Shown here: positions 27,558-35,908 of the stretch, piece by piece
Layout of the letters: every line of letters begins with the position of its first letter
Position numbering within the stretch: the stretch's first letter is position 1
NCBI RefSeq assembly: GCF_033110285.1
Contig: NZ_CP136995.1
Location: 1,426,001-1,490,000, forward strand
Source of the DNA: Ottowia sp. SB7-C50
GTDB lineage: Bacteria > Pseudomonadota > Gammaproteobacteria > Burkholderiales > Burkholderiaceae_C
Direction of reading: 5' to 3'
Length of the DNA stretch: 64,000 bases
Program-made: the position numbers and the translations under genes
Notes under the pieces: model-generated
What the model was told of the DNA's origin: nothing
Database searches by the model: none
Seen by the model: the letters and a program-made list of their open reading frames with translations, nothing else

Positions 27558-28346
27558 TCATGCGGCGACTCCTTCGGGATTTTTCACATGCAAGCCACAC
27601 TCCTTTGCGGCCTCGTCTTCCCACCACCAGCGCCCGGCGCGGAAGTCTTCGCCCAGCGTGATGGCGCGGGTGCAGGGCGCGCAGCCGATGCTGGGGTAGA
27701 ACTGGTCGTGCAGCGGGTTGTAGGGCACGTTGCGCGAGGCGATGTAGTGCCACACGTCGCCCCAGGTCCACTCGGCCAGCGGGTTGTACTTGAGCAGGCC
27801 TTTGCTCTCTTGTTCAGAGCGGTCCACCAAGGGTACATCAGCGCGGGCGCCGGATTGTTCGCGGCGCAGGCCGGTCACCCAGGCGCGCTTGCCGGCCAGG
27901 GCGCGGCCCAGCGGCGCCATCTTGCGGATGCCGCAGCAGGCCTTGCGCAGCTCGATGCTGCGGTACATCGCGTCCTGGCCTTCGCGGGCGACGAACTGCA
28001 CCACCGCCTCGTGATCCGGCCGGTAGACCGTGAGCGGCGCGTGCGGGTGCTCGGCCTGCTGCGCGGTCAGCTGGTCGAGCAGCGTCAACGTGGGGGCGTG
28101 CAGCGCGCCGGTGTCGAGCACGAAGATGCCGATGGGCAGCTTGTGGGTGTTGATCAGGTGCGTGATGACCATGTCCTCGGCGCCGAGGCTGTTGGCCTGC
28201 GTCACCGGGCCGGTGGACGCGGCCTTGAGCAGCGTCACCACGGTTTCGTGCAGCTTGGCGTCAAAGCCGGGGCTGGGCGTGGCGTACAGGTCGATGGCGG
28301 ACGCGGCGGGCGCGTCGGCGGCGGGCAGCGGGGCGAAGCCGTTCAT
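27558..28346 (-). CDS. cysH: Adenylyl-sulfate (APS) reductase, CysH
   Basis: Reduces activated sulfate to sulfite. 262 residues. The two cysteine pairs Cys137-Cys138 (KACCGIRK) and Cys222/Cys225 (GCAPCTR) are those that bind a 4Fe-4S cluster in APS-specific reductases, so it probably uses APS rather than PAPS; this agrees with the lack of an APS kinase. PP-loop region near 50-58 (SLGAEDMV). Start overlaps the upstream DUF934 stop by four bases. Confidence 0.95.
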   Translation of the reverse strand: MNGFAPLPAADAPAASAIDLYATPSPGFDAKLHETVVTLLKAASTGPVTQANSLGAEDMVITHLINTHKLPIGIFVLDTGALHAPTLTLLDQLTAQQAEHPHAPLTVYRPDHEAVVQFVAREGQDAMYRSIELRKACCGIRKMAPLGRALAGKRAWVTGLRREQSGARADVPLVDRSEQESKGLLKYNPLAEWTWGDVWHYIASRNVPYNPLHDQFYPSIGCAPCTRAITLGEDFRAGRWWWEDEAAKECGLHVKNPEGVAA

Positions 28347-28753
28347 GCGGCCTCCGGCGCGGCGTCCTGCCGCGCGAAGCGGGGGCGCGGCTGCAGGGCG
28401 TCACCCTGGTAGAAGGCGCTGTAGCGGGCAAACTGCCGCTCGGCCGCCGCAGCGTCCACGCCCGGCGCCAGCACGGCGCTGGTGAAGCCGCTGCGCGCCA
28501 TCTGCACCAGCTGGTCGATCAGCACGTCGCCCGTGGCGCGCAGGTCGCCCGCAAAGCCGAAGCGGCGGCGCAGCAGCACGGCCTGGCTGAAGGCGCGGCC
28601 GTCGGTGAACTTGGGAAAGTCCAGTTCAATGCGATCCACGCCTTGCAGCGCGCCGTCGGCCGCCAGCTGGCCCAGGTCGGCATCGGGCGCAATCTTCAAG
28701 GTATTTTGGGTGCCAGCGCTGGTCTGGAGGGCGCTGTTAGCTATTATTTTCAT
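28343..28753 (-). CDS. DUF934 protein of the sulfite reductase operon
   Basis: 136-residue protein of the DUF934 family, nearly always encoded between sulfite reductase and cysH and thought to assist sulfite reduction; mechanism unknown. Conserved LDFPKFTDGRAFSQA near 45-59 and LRRRFGFAGDLRATGDVL follow. Its ATG (28753-28751) is inside a dispersed GCTAT/ATAGC repeat, so the first residues (MKIIANSA) are encoded by the repeat. Ends in an overlap with cysH. Confidence 0.9.
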   Translation of the reverse strand: MKIIANSALQTSAGTQNTLKIAPDADLGQLAADGALQGVDRIELDFPKFTDGRAFSQAVLLRRRFGFAGDLRATGDVLIDQLVQMARSGFTSAVLAPGVDAAAAERQFARYSAFYQGDALQPRPRFARQDAAPEAA

Positions 28754-28756
28754 AGT
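28739..28756. repeat. Family A inverted repeat, copy 7 (supplies DUF934 start)
   Basis: agctattattttcatagt. On the minus strand it reads actatgaaaataatagct and contains the ATG of the DUF934 gene. Confidence 0.7.
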
Positions 28757-28771
28757 GTTCTTTGGCGCCGA

Positions 28772-30577
28772 TCAGGCGGTGGCTTCTTCGGCTTGCCGCG
28801 CGGCGCGGTGATCGATAAGGCGGGCGCCGTTGGCGGCCTGCTTGAAGGGCTCGTGGCCCACGCGGCGCACCGTCTGGACGAAGCGCTCCTGGCTGCCCAG
28901 GCGCAGGTCGCGGTAGGTGTCGAGGATGGCTTCGACCACGCCCGGCACCTCGGCGGCGCTGAACGACGGGCCGACCACCTTGCCCGGCGTGGCGGGCCCG
29001 GACAGCGCCGAGCCGTCGCTGCCGCCCAGCGTGACCTGGTACCACTCCTTGCCGTCCTTGTCGACGCCCAGGATGCCGATGTGGCCGCTGTGGTGGTGGC
29101 CGCAGCTGTTGATGCAGCCGCTGATGTGCAGGTCGATGGGGCCCAGGTCGGTCACCTCGTCGATGTCCTGGTACAGCTCGGTCAGCGCGGCGGCAATGGG
29201 GATGGCGCGCGCGTTGGCCAGCGAGCAGAAGTCGCCGCCGGGGCATGCAATCATGTCGGTCAGCAGGCCGATGTTGGGCTGCACCAGGCTTAAGCGTTTG
29301 GCGCGCTCGTACAGCGCCGGCAGGTCGCTGGCGTGCACCCAGGGCAGCAGCAGGTTCTGCTCGTGCGTCAGGCGTGCCTCGCCGGCGCTGAAGGTGTCGG
29401 CCAGTTCGGCCAGCGCGTCCAGCGTGTCGGCGTCGGCGTCGCCGGGCGCCCATCCGGGGCGCTTGAACGACAGGGTGACCACGCTCAGGTGCGACAGGCG
29501 GTGCTTGCCCACGTTCTGCGCCAGCCAGCGCTGGAAGGGCTTGGCCGTGATGCCGGCTTCGCTCGGCACATGGGCGGGGCGCAGCGGCGGGACGACGAAG
29601 CTGGCGGCCACGCGGTCCAGCTCGGCCTGGGTGATGGTGTGCGGCGCGCCGTCCTGCTGCACGATGGCGGCGTATTCGGCCTCGACCTCGTCAACGAAGC
29701 GCTGGCCTTCGGCCTTGACGAGGATCTTGATGCGCGCCTTCCACTTGTTGTCGCGCCGGCCATAGCGGTTGTAGACGCGCACCACGGCTTCGATGTAGTT
29801 CAGCAATTCGGCCCACGGCAGGAATTCGCGCACCACGCTGCCGATGATGGGCGTGCGCCCCATGCCGCCGCCGACCTGAAGTGTGAAGCCGACTTCGCCC
29901 GCGGGGTTCTTGCGTGCCTGAATACCGATGTCGTACCAGCCGGTGGCGGCGCGGTCTTCGGCAGCGCCGTTGAAGGCGATCTTGAACTTACGCGGCAGAA
30001 ACGCGAACTCGGGGTGCAGCGTGCTCCACTGGCGCAGGATTTCGGCAAACGGGCGCGTGTCGACGATCTCGTCGGGGGCGATGCCGGCCAGCGCCTCGCA
30101 GGTGATGTTGCGGATGGCGTTGCCGCTGGTCTGGATGCCGTGCATGTCCACGCTGGCCAGCAGGTCCATCACGTCGGCCGCCTGCGTGATGGGAATCCAG
30201 TTGAACTGCACGTTGGTGCGCGTGGTGAAGTGGCCGTAGCCATGGCGCAGCGGCGGCGCGGCCAGCGTCAGGCCGGGTTGCGAGGCCTGCAGTTCGTCCT
30301 GCGTCTGCTGCGCGTGTGCCAGCAGGTCGGGGTCGGGCCGGTCGTAGTAACGCGCGATGCGCGCCAGCACGCGCAACTGCGCGCTGCTGATCTCGCCATA
30401 GGGCACGGCCGCGCGCAGCATGGGCGCGTAGCGCTGGATGTACCAGCCGTTTTGCAGGCGCAGGGGAAGAAATTGTTCGTCGGTCAGCTCGCCGCGCTGC
30501 CAGCGCTCAAGCTGGTCGCGGAATTGCTGGGCGCGCAACTGGACGAATTGGCGGTCGAATTCGGTGTATTGGTACAT
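28772..30577 (-). CDS. cysI: Sulfite (nitrite/sulfite) reductase, siroheme hemoprotein
   Basis: Six-electron reduction of sulfite to sulfide. 601 residues from the ATG at 30577 (MYQYTEFDRQ); the frame extends upstream without a credible start. Two ferredoxin-like halves are seen, and the siroheme/4Fe-4S ligands are in CPGGDFCSLANA near 454 and CINSCGHHHSGH near 492. No CysJ flavoprotein gene is nearby, so electrons may come from a ferredoxin such as FdxA. First gene of the cys cluster. Confidence 0.94.
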   Translation of the reverse strand: MYQYTEFDRQFVQLRAQQFRDQLERWQRGELTDEQFLPLRLQNGWYIQRYAPMLRAAVPYGEISSAQLRVLARIARYYDRPDPDLLAHAQQTQDELQASQPGLTLAAPPLRHGYGHFTTRTNVQFNWIPITQAADVMDLLASVDMHGIQTSGNAIRNITCEALAGIAPDEIVDTRPFAEILRQWSTLHPEFAFLPRKFKIAFNGAAEDRAATGWYDIGIQARKNPAGEVGFTLQVGGGMGRTPIIGSVVREFLPWAELLNYIEAVVRVYNRYGRRDNKWKARIKILVKAEGQRFVDEVEAEYAAIVQQDGAPHTITQAELDRVAASFVVPPLRPAHVPSEAGITAKPFQRWLAQNVGKHRLSHLSVVTLSFKRPGWAPGDADADTLDALAELADTFSAGEARLTHEQNLLLPWVHASDLPALYERAKRLSLVQPNIGLLTDMIACPGGDFCSLANARAIPIAAALTELYQDIDEVTDLGPIDLHISGCINSCGHHHSGHIGILGVDKDGKEWYQVTLGGSDGSALSGPATPGKVVGPSFSAAEVPGVVEAILDTYRDLRLGSQERFVQTVRRVGHEPFKQAANGARLIDHRAARQAEEATA

Positions 30578-30644
30578 CGGGCAGACAAAAAAGCGGGCGC
30601 AGGGCCGTGGGGTCAGGCGGCAATGTAACCGTCGCTTATGCAAA

Positions 30645-30663
30645 AACAAACCAATTGTTTGTT
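30645..30663. promoter_or_regulatory. Inverted repeat in cysI/dodecin divergent region
   Basis: aacaaa-(ccaattg)-tttgtt, a 19-base interrupted palindrome about 70 bases upstream of cysI in the 236-base divergent gap. A LysR-type (for example CysB-like) site is possible. The AT-rich stretch 30640-30690 is the likely promoter area for both directions. Confidence 0.4.
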
Positions 30664-30813
30664 GTTGATATATGCCAATGAGATATAAGCAGATGGCGCC
30701 CGGCGCCGACGGCCATGTCAGCCAAATGCCCACAGGCCGGGCGCCGCTGCCGGCCTAGAGTGGTGGTTCATTTCATCCCGCCCGCATCGGGGCGATCACC
30801 CAGGAGAAAAACC

Positions 30814-31026
30814 ATGTCCGTTGCCAAGGTCATCGAAATCAGCGCGTCCAGCTCCAAGAGCTTCGAGGACGCCATCCTCACCGGCGTCGCCCGCGCGGCC
30901 GACACCATCGATCAGGTCAAGGGCGCCTGGATCAAGGAGCAGAAGGTCGTGATTGAAGGCGGCAAGATCAAGGAATACCGCGTCAACATGAACGTGACCT
31001 TCGTGGTGGGCGAGGTCGACAAGTAA
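30814..31026 (+). CDS. Dodecin (flavin-binding dodecamer protein)
   Basis: Small cytoplasmic flavin-storage protein that assembles as a hollow dodecamer. The ATG at 30814 with caggag upstream gives 70 residues, the family length. Conserved VAKVIEISASSSKSFEDA at the N-terminus, the flavin-contacting Trp in VKGAWIKEQK near 39, and C-terminal YRVNMNVTFVV. Divergent from cysI; followed by its own terminator. Confidence 0.95.
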   Translation: MSVAKVIEISASSSKSFEDAILTGVARAADTIDQVKGAWIKEQKVVIEGGKIKEYRVNMNVTFVVGEVDK

Positions 31027-31058
31027 ACAAGCGCACGGCCGGGTGATCGGCCACCAAC

Positions 31059-31090
31059 GAAAAAGCCGACCCGCAGGTCGGCTTTTTTAT
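31059..31090 (+). terminator. Rho-independent terminator after dodecin
   Basis: aaaaagccgacc / ggtcggctttttt hairpin with a short loop and a T tract on the plus strand; the A tract on the left would also allow termination in the other direction. Confidence 0.9.
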
Positions 31091-31124
31091 GGGTTGTATG
31101 CCTTAGGCGCAGTCTGGACAAGCA

Positions 31125-31158
31125 CTTCAAGCTATCAAAACAGGAGCTTGTTGCGCTT
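31125..31158. repeat. Family A inverted repeat, copy 8
   Basis: gctatcaaaacaggagc at 31131-31147, preceded by acaagcacttcaa and followed by ttgttgcgctttc; the two-part layout of the family. Lies just downstream of the permease stop. Confidence 0.75.
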
Positions 31159-31162
31159 TCAG

Positions 31163-32650
31163 TCAGTGCGCGTCGGCCTGCTTTGCCGCGCGGATGCTGC
31201 CTTCGGCGTCGCCCTTGGCGCCGTTGAAATACAGGTTGAGCATCACCGCCACCATCGACGCCAGCAGAATGCCCGACTCGATCAGCGGGTGGATGGCGTG
31301 TGGCATCCATTGCAGGTAGCGGGGCGCCACCAGCGGGATCATGCCGAAGCCGATCGAGATCGCCACGATCAGCGCGTTGTTGCGGTTGTGCGTGTAGTCC
31401 ACGCCGCCCAGGATGCGGATGCCCGTGGCTGCGACCATGCCAAACATCACCAGCCCTGCGCCGCCCAGCACCACGGTGGGCAGCGATTCGACCAGCGCCG
31501 CCATCTTGGGCAGCAGGCCCAGCACCACCAGGATGAGGCCCGCCGCCACGCACACAAAGCGGCTCTTGACGCCGGTCACGGCGACCAGCCCCACGTTTTG
31601 CGAAAAGCTGGTGTACGGGAAGGTGTTGAAAATGCCGCCGATCAGCGTACCCAGCCCGTCGGTGCGCAGCCCGCGCGCCAGCGCTGGCTGATCGACCTTG
31701 CGGTCGGTCATCTCGCCCAGGGCGAGAAACATGCCGGTCGATTCGATCATCACCACGATCATCACCAGCACCATGGTCAGCACCATCACCGGCTCGAAGA
31801 TCGGCGTGCCGAAGTGAAACGGCAGCACCACGTCGAACCACTTGGCCTTGCCGACCTTGTCGAAATGCATCATGCCGGTGGCGGTGGCGACGATGCCGCC
31901 GATGACGATGCCCAGCAGCACCGAGATGTTGGCAACGAAGCCCTTGGCAAACTTGGCGATGAGCAGGATCGACGCCAGCACGATGGCGGCAATGCCCACA
32001 CCTGGCAGCGCGGCGTAGGCCGGATTGGGTGCCGTGGGCGCCAGCGCCAGGCCCTGCGGCACTGGCGGAAAACCCGGCTGGCCGACCGCGGCAGAGCTTC
32101 GCACGGTGCTGAGCCACTCTGAATGCTCGGGTGTGACGACCAGCGGCGCCGTCGGCCCCACCGGGTTGCCGAAGATCCAGTTGACGCCCACGCGCATCAG
32201 GTTGATGCCGATGACCGCGATGATGGTGCCCGTGACCACGGGCGGAAAGAAACGCAGCAAGCGGCTGATCAGCGGTGCGATCAGCATCGAGATGATGCCG
32301 GCGCCGATGATGGCGCCGAAGATCATGCGCGCGCCGTCCGGCCCTGGGTGGCTGTTGGCCATGGCCACCATGGGGCCGACGGCGGCAAAGGTCACGCCCA
32401 TCATCACCGGCAGGCGGATGCCGAACCACTGCGTCATGCCGAGCGACTGGATCAGCGTGACGATGCCGCAGCAGAACAGGTCGGCCGAGATCAGCAAGGC
32501 CACCTCTTCAGGCCCGAGCTTGAGCGCGCGCCCGACGATGAGCGGCACGGCGACCGCGCCGGCGTACATCACCAGCACGTGCTGCAGGCCCAGCGCGGCC
32601 AGTTTGCCGGTGGGCAGGACTTGGTCGACGGCGTCGTCGGCAGGTTTCAT
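31163..32650 (-). CDS. NCS2-family purine permease (xanthine/uric acid type)
   Basis: Inner-membrane nucleobase:cation symporter-2 carrier. The ATG at 32650, with aggagacacc upstream, gives 495 residues with about 14 hydrophobic segments. Family features: N-terminal LGLQHVLVMYAGAVAVPLIV near 22-41, and the signature helix VMIVVMIESTGMFLALGE with the conserved Glu near 290, followed by TFPYTSFSQNVGLV near 338 (QNVG motif, xanthine/urate group). At the end of the purine-catabolic cluster, so xanthine or urate is the likely substrate. Confidence 0.92.
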   Translation of the reverse strand: MKPADDAVDQVLPTGKLAALGLQHVLVMYAGAVAVPLIVGRALKLGPEEVALLISADLFCCGIVTLIQSLGMTQWFGIRLPVMMGVTFAAVGPMVAMANSHPGPDGARMIFGAIIGAGIISMLIAPLISRLLRFFPPVVTGTIIAVIGINLMRVGVNWIFGNPVGPTAPLVVTPEHSEWLSTVRSSAAVGQPGFPPVPQGLALAPTAPNPAYAALPGVGIAAIVLASILLIAKFAKGFVANISVLLGIVIGGIVATATGMMHFDKVGKAKWFDVVLPFHFGTPIFEPVMVLTMVLVMIVVMIESTGMFLALGEMTDRKVDQPALARGLRTDGLGTLIGGIFNTFPYTSFSQNVGLVAVTGVKSRFVCVAAGLILVVLGLLPKMAALVESLPTVVLGGAGLVMFGMVAATGIRILGGVDYTHNRNNALIVAISIGFGMIPLVAPRYLQWMPHAIHPLIESGILLASMVAVMLNLYFNGAKGDAEGSIRAAKQADAH

Positions 32651-32709
32651 GGTGTCTCCTGGGTTCAATGGGTTTTCAGGCTCTGGCGCTTTCTGGGCAA
32701 GCGCTGTAC

Positions 32710-32726
32710 GCTCTTTTTAAGATAGC
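32710..32726. repeat. Family A inverted repeat, copy 9 (supplies a stop codon)
   Basis: gctctttttaagatagc. On the minus strand gctatcttaaaaagagc, in which TAA is the stop of the M20 hydrolase. A gcgctttctgggcaagcgc-type arm lies just to the left. Confidence 0.75.
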
Positions 32727-33961
32727 AAATCGGCCAGCGTGCGCGCCACCACCTTGGTCGCGCGGCGCAGGTCTTCCAGCTCAACGCGCTCGTCGGCGCG
32801 CTTGGCGTGGCTTTCCAGCACGGTGCGCGGGCCGGCGCCGTAGATGACGCCGGGAATGCCGCGCTCGACGTACAGGCGCACGTCGGTGTACAGCGGCGTG
32901 CCCACGGCGGCGGGCTTGTCGCCAAACACCGCTTCGCCATGCTTCTGGATCGCATCGACCAGCGGCGCGTTGCCGGGCAGCGGCGTCATGGCGTTGGCCA
33001 GCAGCAGGCGCTTGATGTCGACGCGGATGCCTTCGTCAGGCCGGCCGGCGTTGAAGCCGTCGACCGCGTCGGCAATCACCTGGCGGATCAGCGCCTCGAC
33101 ATCGGCCGGGTTTTCTTCGGGGATCATGCGGCGGTCCAGCTTGAACACCACCTTGCCCGGCATCACGTTGGTGTTGGTGCCGCCTTCGATGCGGCCGATG
33201 TTGAGGTAGGGGTGCTTGATGCCCGGCACGCGCGAGCTGATGCCCTGGTAGCGCCGGTTTTCGGCGTACAGCTTGTTCATGATGGCGACGGCGCCCTGCA
33301 GCGCGTCGATGCCGGTGTGCGGCACGGCGGCGTGCGCCATCTTGCCGTGCACGGTCACTTCCATCTGCAGGCAGCCGTTGTGCGCGGTGACCACTTCGTA
33401 ACTGAAGCCGGCGGCGATCATCAGGTCGGGGTGGGTCAGGCCTTTTTGCAGCAGCCAGCCGGGGCCGAGTTCGCCGCCGAATTCCTCGTCGTAGGTGAAG
33501 TGCAGTTCGATCGCGCCGTGCTTCGGCTTGGCGACGGCTTCGAGCGCGCGCAGCGCGAAGGTGAAGGTGCCGAAGTCGCTCTTGCTGACGGCGGTGGCGC
33601 GGCCGTACATTTTACCGTTGTCGATCGTGGCGCCGTAGGGGTCGTGCGACCAGCCTTCGCCCGGCGGCACCACGTCGCCATGGGCGTTGAGCGCGACGGT
33701 CGGGCCGCCTTCGCCAAAGCGGCGGCGCACGATCAGGTTGGTGATGCTTTCCATGCCGTAGGCGCGCACGTCGGCGTCGGGCACAGCGTGCTTTTCGACT
33801 TCGTAGCCGATGCCTTGCAGCAATTCGGCCGCCTTGTCGGCGTGGGGCGCGTTGTTGCCCGGCGGCGTGTCGGTCGGCACGCGCACCAGCGCCTGCACAA
33901 AGGCGACTTCTTCGTCAAAGTGCTGGTCGATCCAGGTGTCGAGGGCGGAGTAGGTGGGCAT
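32717..33961 (-). CDS. M20-family metallohydrolase (ArgE/DapE-like)
   Basis: Zinc-dependent amidohydrolase/deacylase, 414 residues. Metal-site motifs: NAHGDVVPPGEGW near 97-109 (His, Asp), TYDEEFGGELGPGW near 166-179 (Glu-Glu), and a C-terminal His in ESHAKRADERVE. A dimerisation domain lies between about 210 and 320. Placement between the purine permease and the uraD-allC gene suggests a part in ureide or carbamoyl-intermediate breakdown, but the substrate is unknown. The last codons and stop lie in a dispersed repeat. Confidence 0.85.
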   Translation of the reverse strand: MPTYSALDTWIDQHFDEEVAFVQALVRVPTDTPPGNNAPHADKAAELLQGIGYEVEKHAVPDADVRAYGMESITNLIVRRRFGEGGPTVALNAHGDVVPPGEGWSHDPYGATIDNGKMYGRATAVSKSDFGTFTFALRALEAVAKPKHGAIELHFTYDEEFGGELGPGWLLQKGLTHPDLMIAAGFSYEVVTAHNGCLQMEVTVHGKMAHAAVPHTGIDALQGAVAIMNKLYAENRRYQGISSRVPGIKHPYLNIGRIEGGTNTNVMPGKVVFKLDRRMIPEENPADVEALIRQVIADAVDGFNAGRPDEGIRVDIKRLLLANAMTPLPGNAPLVDAIQKHGEAVFGDKPAAVGTPLYTDVRLYVERGIPGVIYGAGPRTVLESHAKRADERVELEDLRRATKVVARTLADLLS

Positions 33962-33987
33962 GGTGTGTGGAGGAGGGGTTGCAAGAA

Positions 33988-34110
33988 ATCCGGACGCGAA
34001 GGACGCAAAGGGTTCGCGAAGGACGCGAAAGACAACCAAAAAACTTTTTTTTTGAATTCTTTCGCGTCCTTCGCGCAGCTTTCGCGTCCTTCGCGTCCGG
34101 CTGTTGGGTT
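33988..34110. repeat. Hairpin repeat family B, copy 3
   Basis: Left arm ccggacgcgaaggacgcaa and cgcgaaggacgcgaa; right arm ttcgcgtccttcgcg twice, then ccggctgttgggtt ending on the uraD-allC stop codon. The loop is a T-rich run. It separates the fusion gene from the M20 gene. Confidence 0.85.
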
Positions 34111-35904
34111 TTATTCGGCCGCCAAGTCTTCCAGCAGCCGCTGCATGGCGCGCACCGCGAGGTCCATGTCTTCGGCGTTGGTCGATTCCAGCGGGTTGTG
34201 GCTGATGCCGGCGTTTTCGCCGCGCACGAACAGCATGGCTTGCGGCATCACTTCGTGCAGTTTCATGGCGTCGTGCCCGGCGCCGCTGGGCATGCGGAAG
34301 ATGGGCAGGCCGAGCGATTCGACGGCGCGTTCCCAGCGCTGCTGCCATGCGGGGTCGCTGGGCGCGGCGCTGGCGCGCAGGGTTTCTTCCAGCGTATAGG
34401 TCACGCCGCGGCGCACGCTGATCTGCTGCAGTTTTTCGAGCACGTCGGCGGCCAGGGCGTCGCGCTGCGCGTCGTTGGGGGCGCGCAGGTCGAGGCTGAA
34501 GGCGCAGCGGCCGGGCACGACGTTGATGGAGCCATTGGGCACGTTGAGCAGGCCCATGGTGGCGACCGAATCGCCATCCTGGGCGGCACGCGCCTCCAGA
34601 TAAAGCGCCAGCTCGGCCGCCGCGCAGGCCGCATCGCGCCGCCGGTCCATGGGCGTGGTGCCGGCGTGGCTGGCCTGGCCGATGAATTCGCCGACAAAGC
34701 GGATGCTGCCGTTGATCGAGGTGACCACGCCCAGCGGCAGGTTCAGCTCGTTCAGCACCGGGCCTTGCTCGATGTGGACTTCGATGAAGCCGAGGTAGTC
34801 CTTGGGGTTGCGCTGGAGCCTGGGGATGTCGTCGATGGCGAGGCCCGCGTGTTGCATCGCGTCGCGCATGGTCACGCCGTCGGCATCCTGCTGGTCCAGC
34901 CAGTCGGGGTTGAACTGGCCGATGAGCGCGCCCGAGCCGAGGAAGGTAGCCTTGTAGCGCTGGCCTTCTTCTTCGGCAAAGCCGATCACCTCGACGTCGA
35001 ACGGCAGGCGCCGGCCCGCGCGGTGCAGTTCGCGCACGCAGGCGATGGGCACGAAGATGCCCAGTCGTCCGTCGTACTTGCCGCCGTTGCGCACGGTGTC
35101 GTAGTGGCTGCCGGTCATGAGCGTTTTGGCGCTCCTGCGCTCGCCGGTACTGCGCGAGTAGCTATCTGAATAATAGCGTCCCACCACGTTGCCGACGGCG
35201 TCGATGCCGACTTCGTCGAAGCCCGCCTCGCGCATGGTCTGGGCGATGAAGGCGGCGGCGGCGCGGTGCGCGTCGGTCAGGTAGGTCACCGTCAGCTGGC
35301 CCGCCTCGGCAAAGCCGGGGTCGCTGTGCAGGGCCAGCTTTTCGTGCCAGTCCCACACGTCGTTGCCCAGTGTCGGCTCCACGCCAAACTTGTCGGCCAG
35401 GCGAATCTCGACGATGCGGTGGATGTTGCGCAGCGCCTCGGCCAGCTCAAAGTCGGGGTGGTTGGCCAGCCGGCGCGCAAAGGTGTCGATGATCTGCTGC
35501 TTGTTCAGCCCCGCGCCGCGCGGCCCGCGCACGGCCAGGATGAAGGGAAAGCCGAACCTGGCGTTGTAGTCGGCGTTGAGCTTCTGGATGCGCGCAAATT
35601 CGTCGGGCGTGCACTCGGTCAGCCCCGCCTTGCCTTGCTCGTTCGTGGATTCGGCGGTGAGCGTCTTGGCGACCATCGCCTTGCCAGCCAGTTCGGGGTG
35701 GGCGCGGATGAGGGCCAGTTGCGCATCCTGGTCGGCGCGGGCCAGCACCTGTGTCATCACGTGCTTGAGATGCGCCAGCGACCGGAAGGGGCGTTGCTTC
35801 AGCGCTTCGGCGGCGATCCAGGGCGTATGCTCGTACAGGCCGTCGAGCATGCGCTGCGCTTCGTCGGGCGAGGCGGTGTTGAGTTGATCCAGTGTGTAGG
35901 CCAT
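34111..35904 (-). CDS. OHCU decarboxylase / allantoate amidohydrolase fusion
   Basis: Bifunctional ureide enzyme, 597 residues from the ATG at 35904. Residues 1-165 are UraD (OHCU decarboxylase; HPELAGK near 70, then FPFILAVRG), which yields S-allantoin. Residues about 185-597 are an M20-type allantoate amidohydrolase with GSHYDTVRNGGKYDG near 268-282 and EEEGQRYKATFLGS near 310. Residues about 243-260 (YYSDSYSRSTGERRS) come from an in-frame dispersed repeat near the start of the second domain. The start is four bases after the puuE stop. Fusions of this kind are known in Burkholderiales. Confidence 0.93.
   Translation of the reverse strand: MAYTLDQLNTASPDEAQRMLDGLYEHTPWIAAEALKQRPFRSLAHLKHVMTQVLARADQDAQLALIRAHPELAGKAMVAKTLTAESTNEQGKAGLTECTPDEFARIQKLNADYNARFGFPFILAVRGPRGAGLNKQQIIDTFARRLANHPDFELAEALRNIHRIVEIRLADKFGVEPTLGNDVWDWHEKLALHSDPGFAEAGQLTVTYLTDAHRAAAAFIAQTMREAGFDEVGIDAVGNVVGRYYSDSYSRSTGERRSAKTLMTGSHYDTVRNGGKYDGRLGIFVPIACVRELHRAGRRLPFDVEVIGFAEEEGQRYKATFLGSGALIGQFNPDWLDQQDADGVTMRDAMQHAGLAIDDIPRLQRNPKDYLGFIEVHIEQGPVLNELNLPLGVVTSINGSIRFVGEFIGQASHAGTTPMDRRRDAACAAAELALYLEARAAQDGDSVATMGLLNVPNGSINVVPGRCAFSLDLRAPNDAQRDALAADVLEKLQQISVRRGVTYTLEETLRASAAPSDPAWQQRWERAVESLGLPIFRMPSGAGHDAMKLHEVMPQAMLFVRGENAGISHNPLESTNAEDMDLAVRAMQRLLEDLAAE
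35125..35177. repeat. Family A inverted repeat, copy 10 (inside uraD-allC)
   Basis: gctatctgaataatagc at 35161-35177 with an adjoining GC-rich arm (tggcgctcctgcgctcgcc). Translated in frame as an extra peptide before AKTLMTGSHYDT. Confidence 0.7.
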
Positions 35905-35908
35905 GCGT

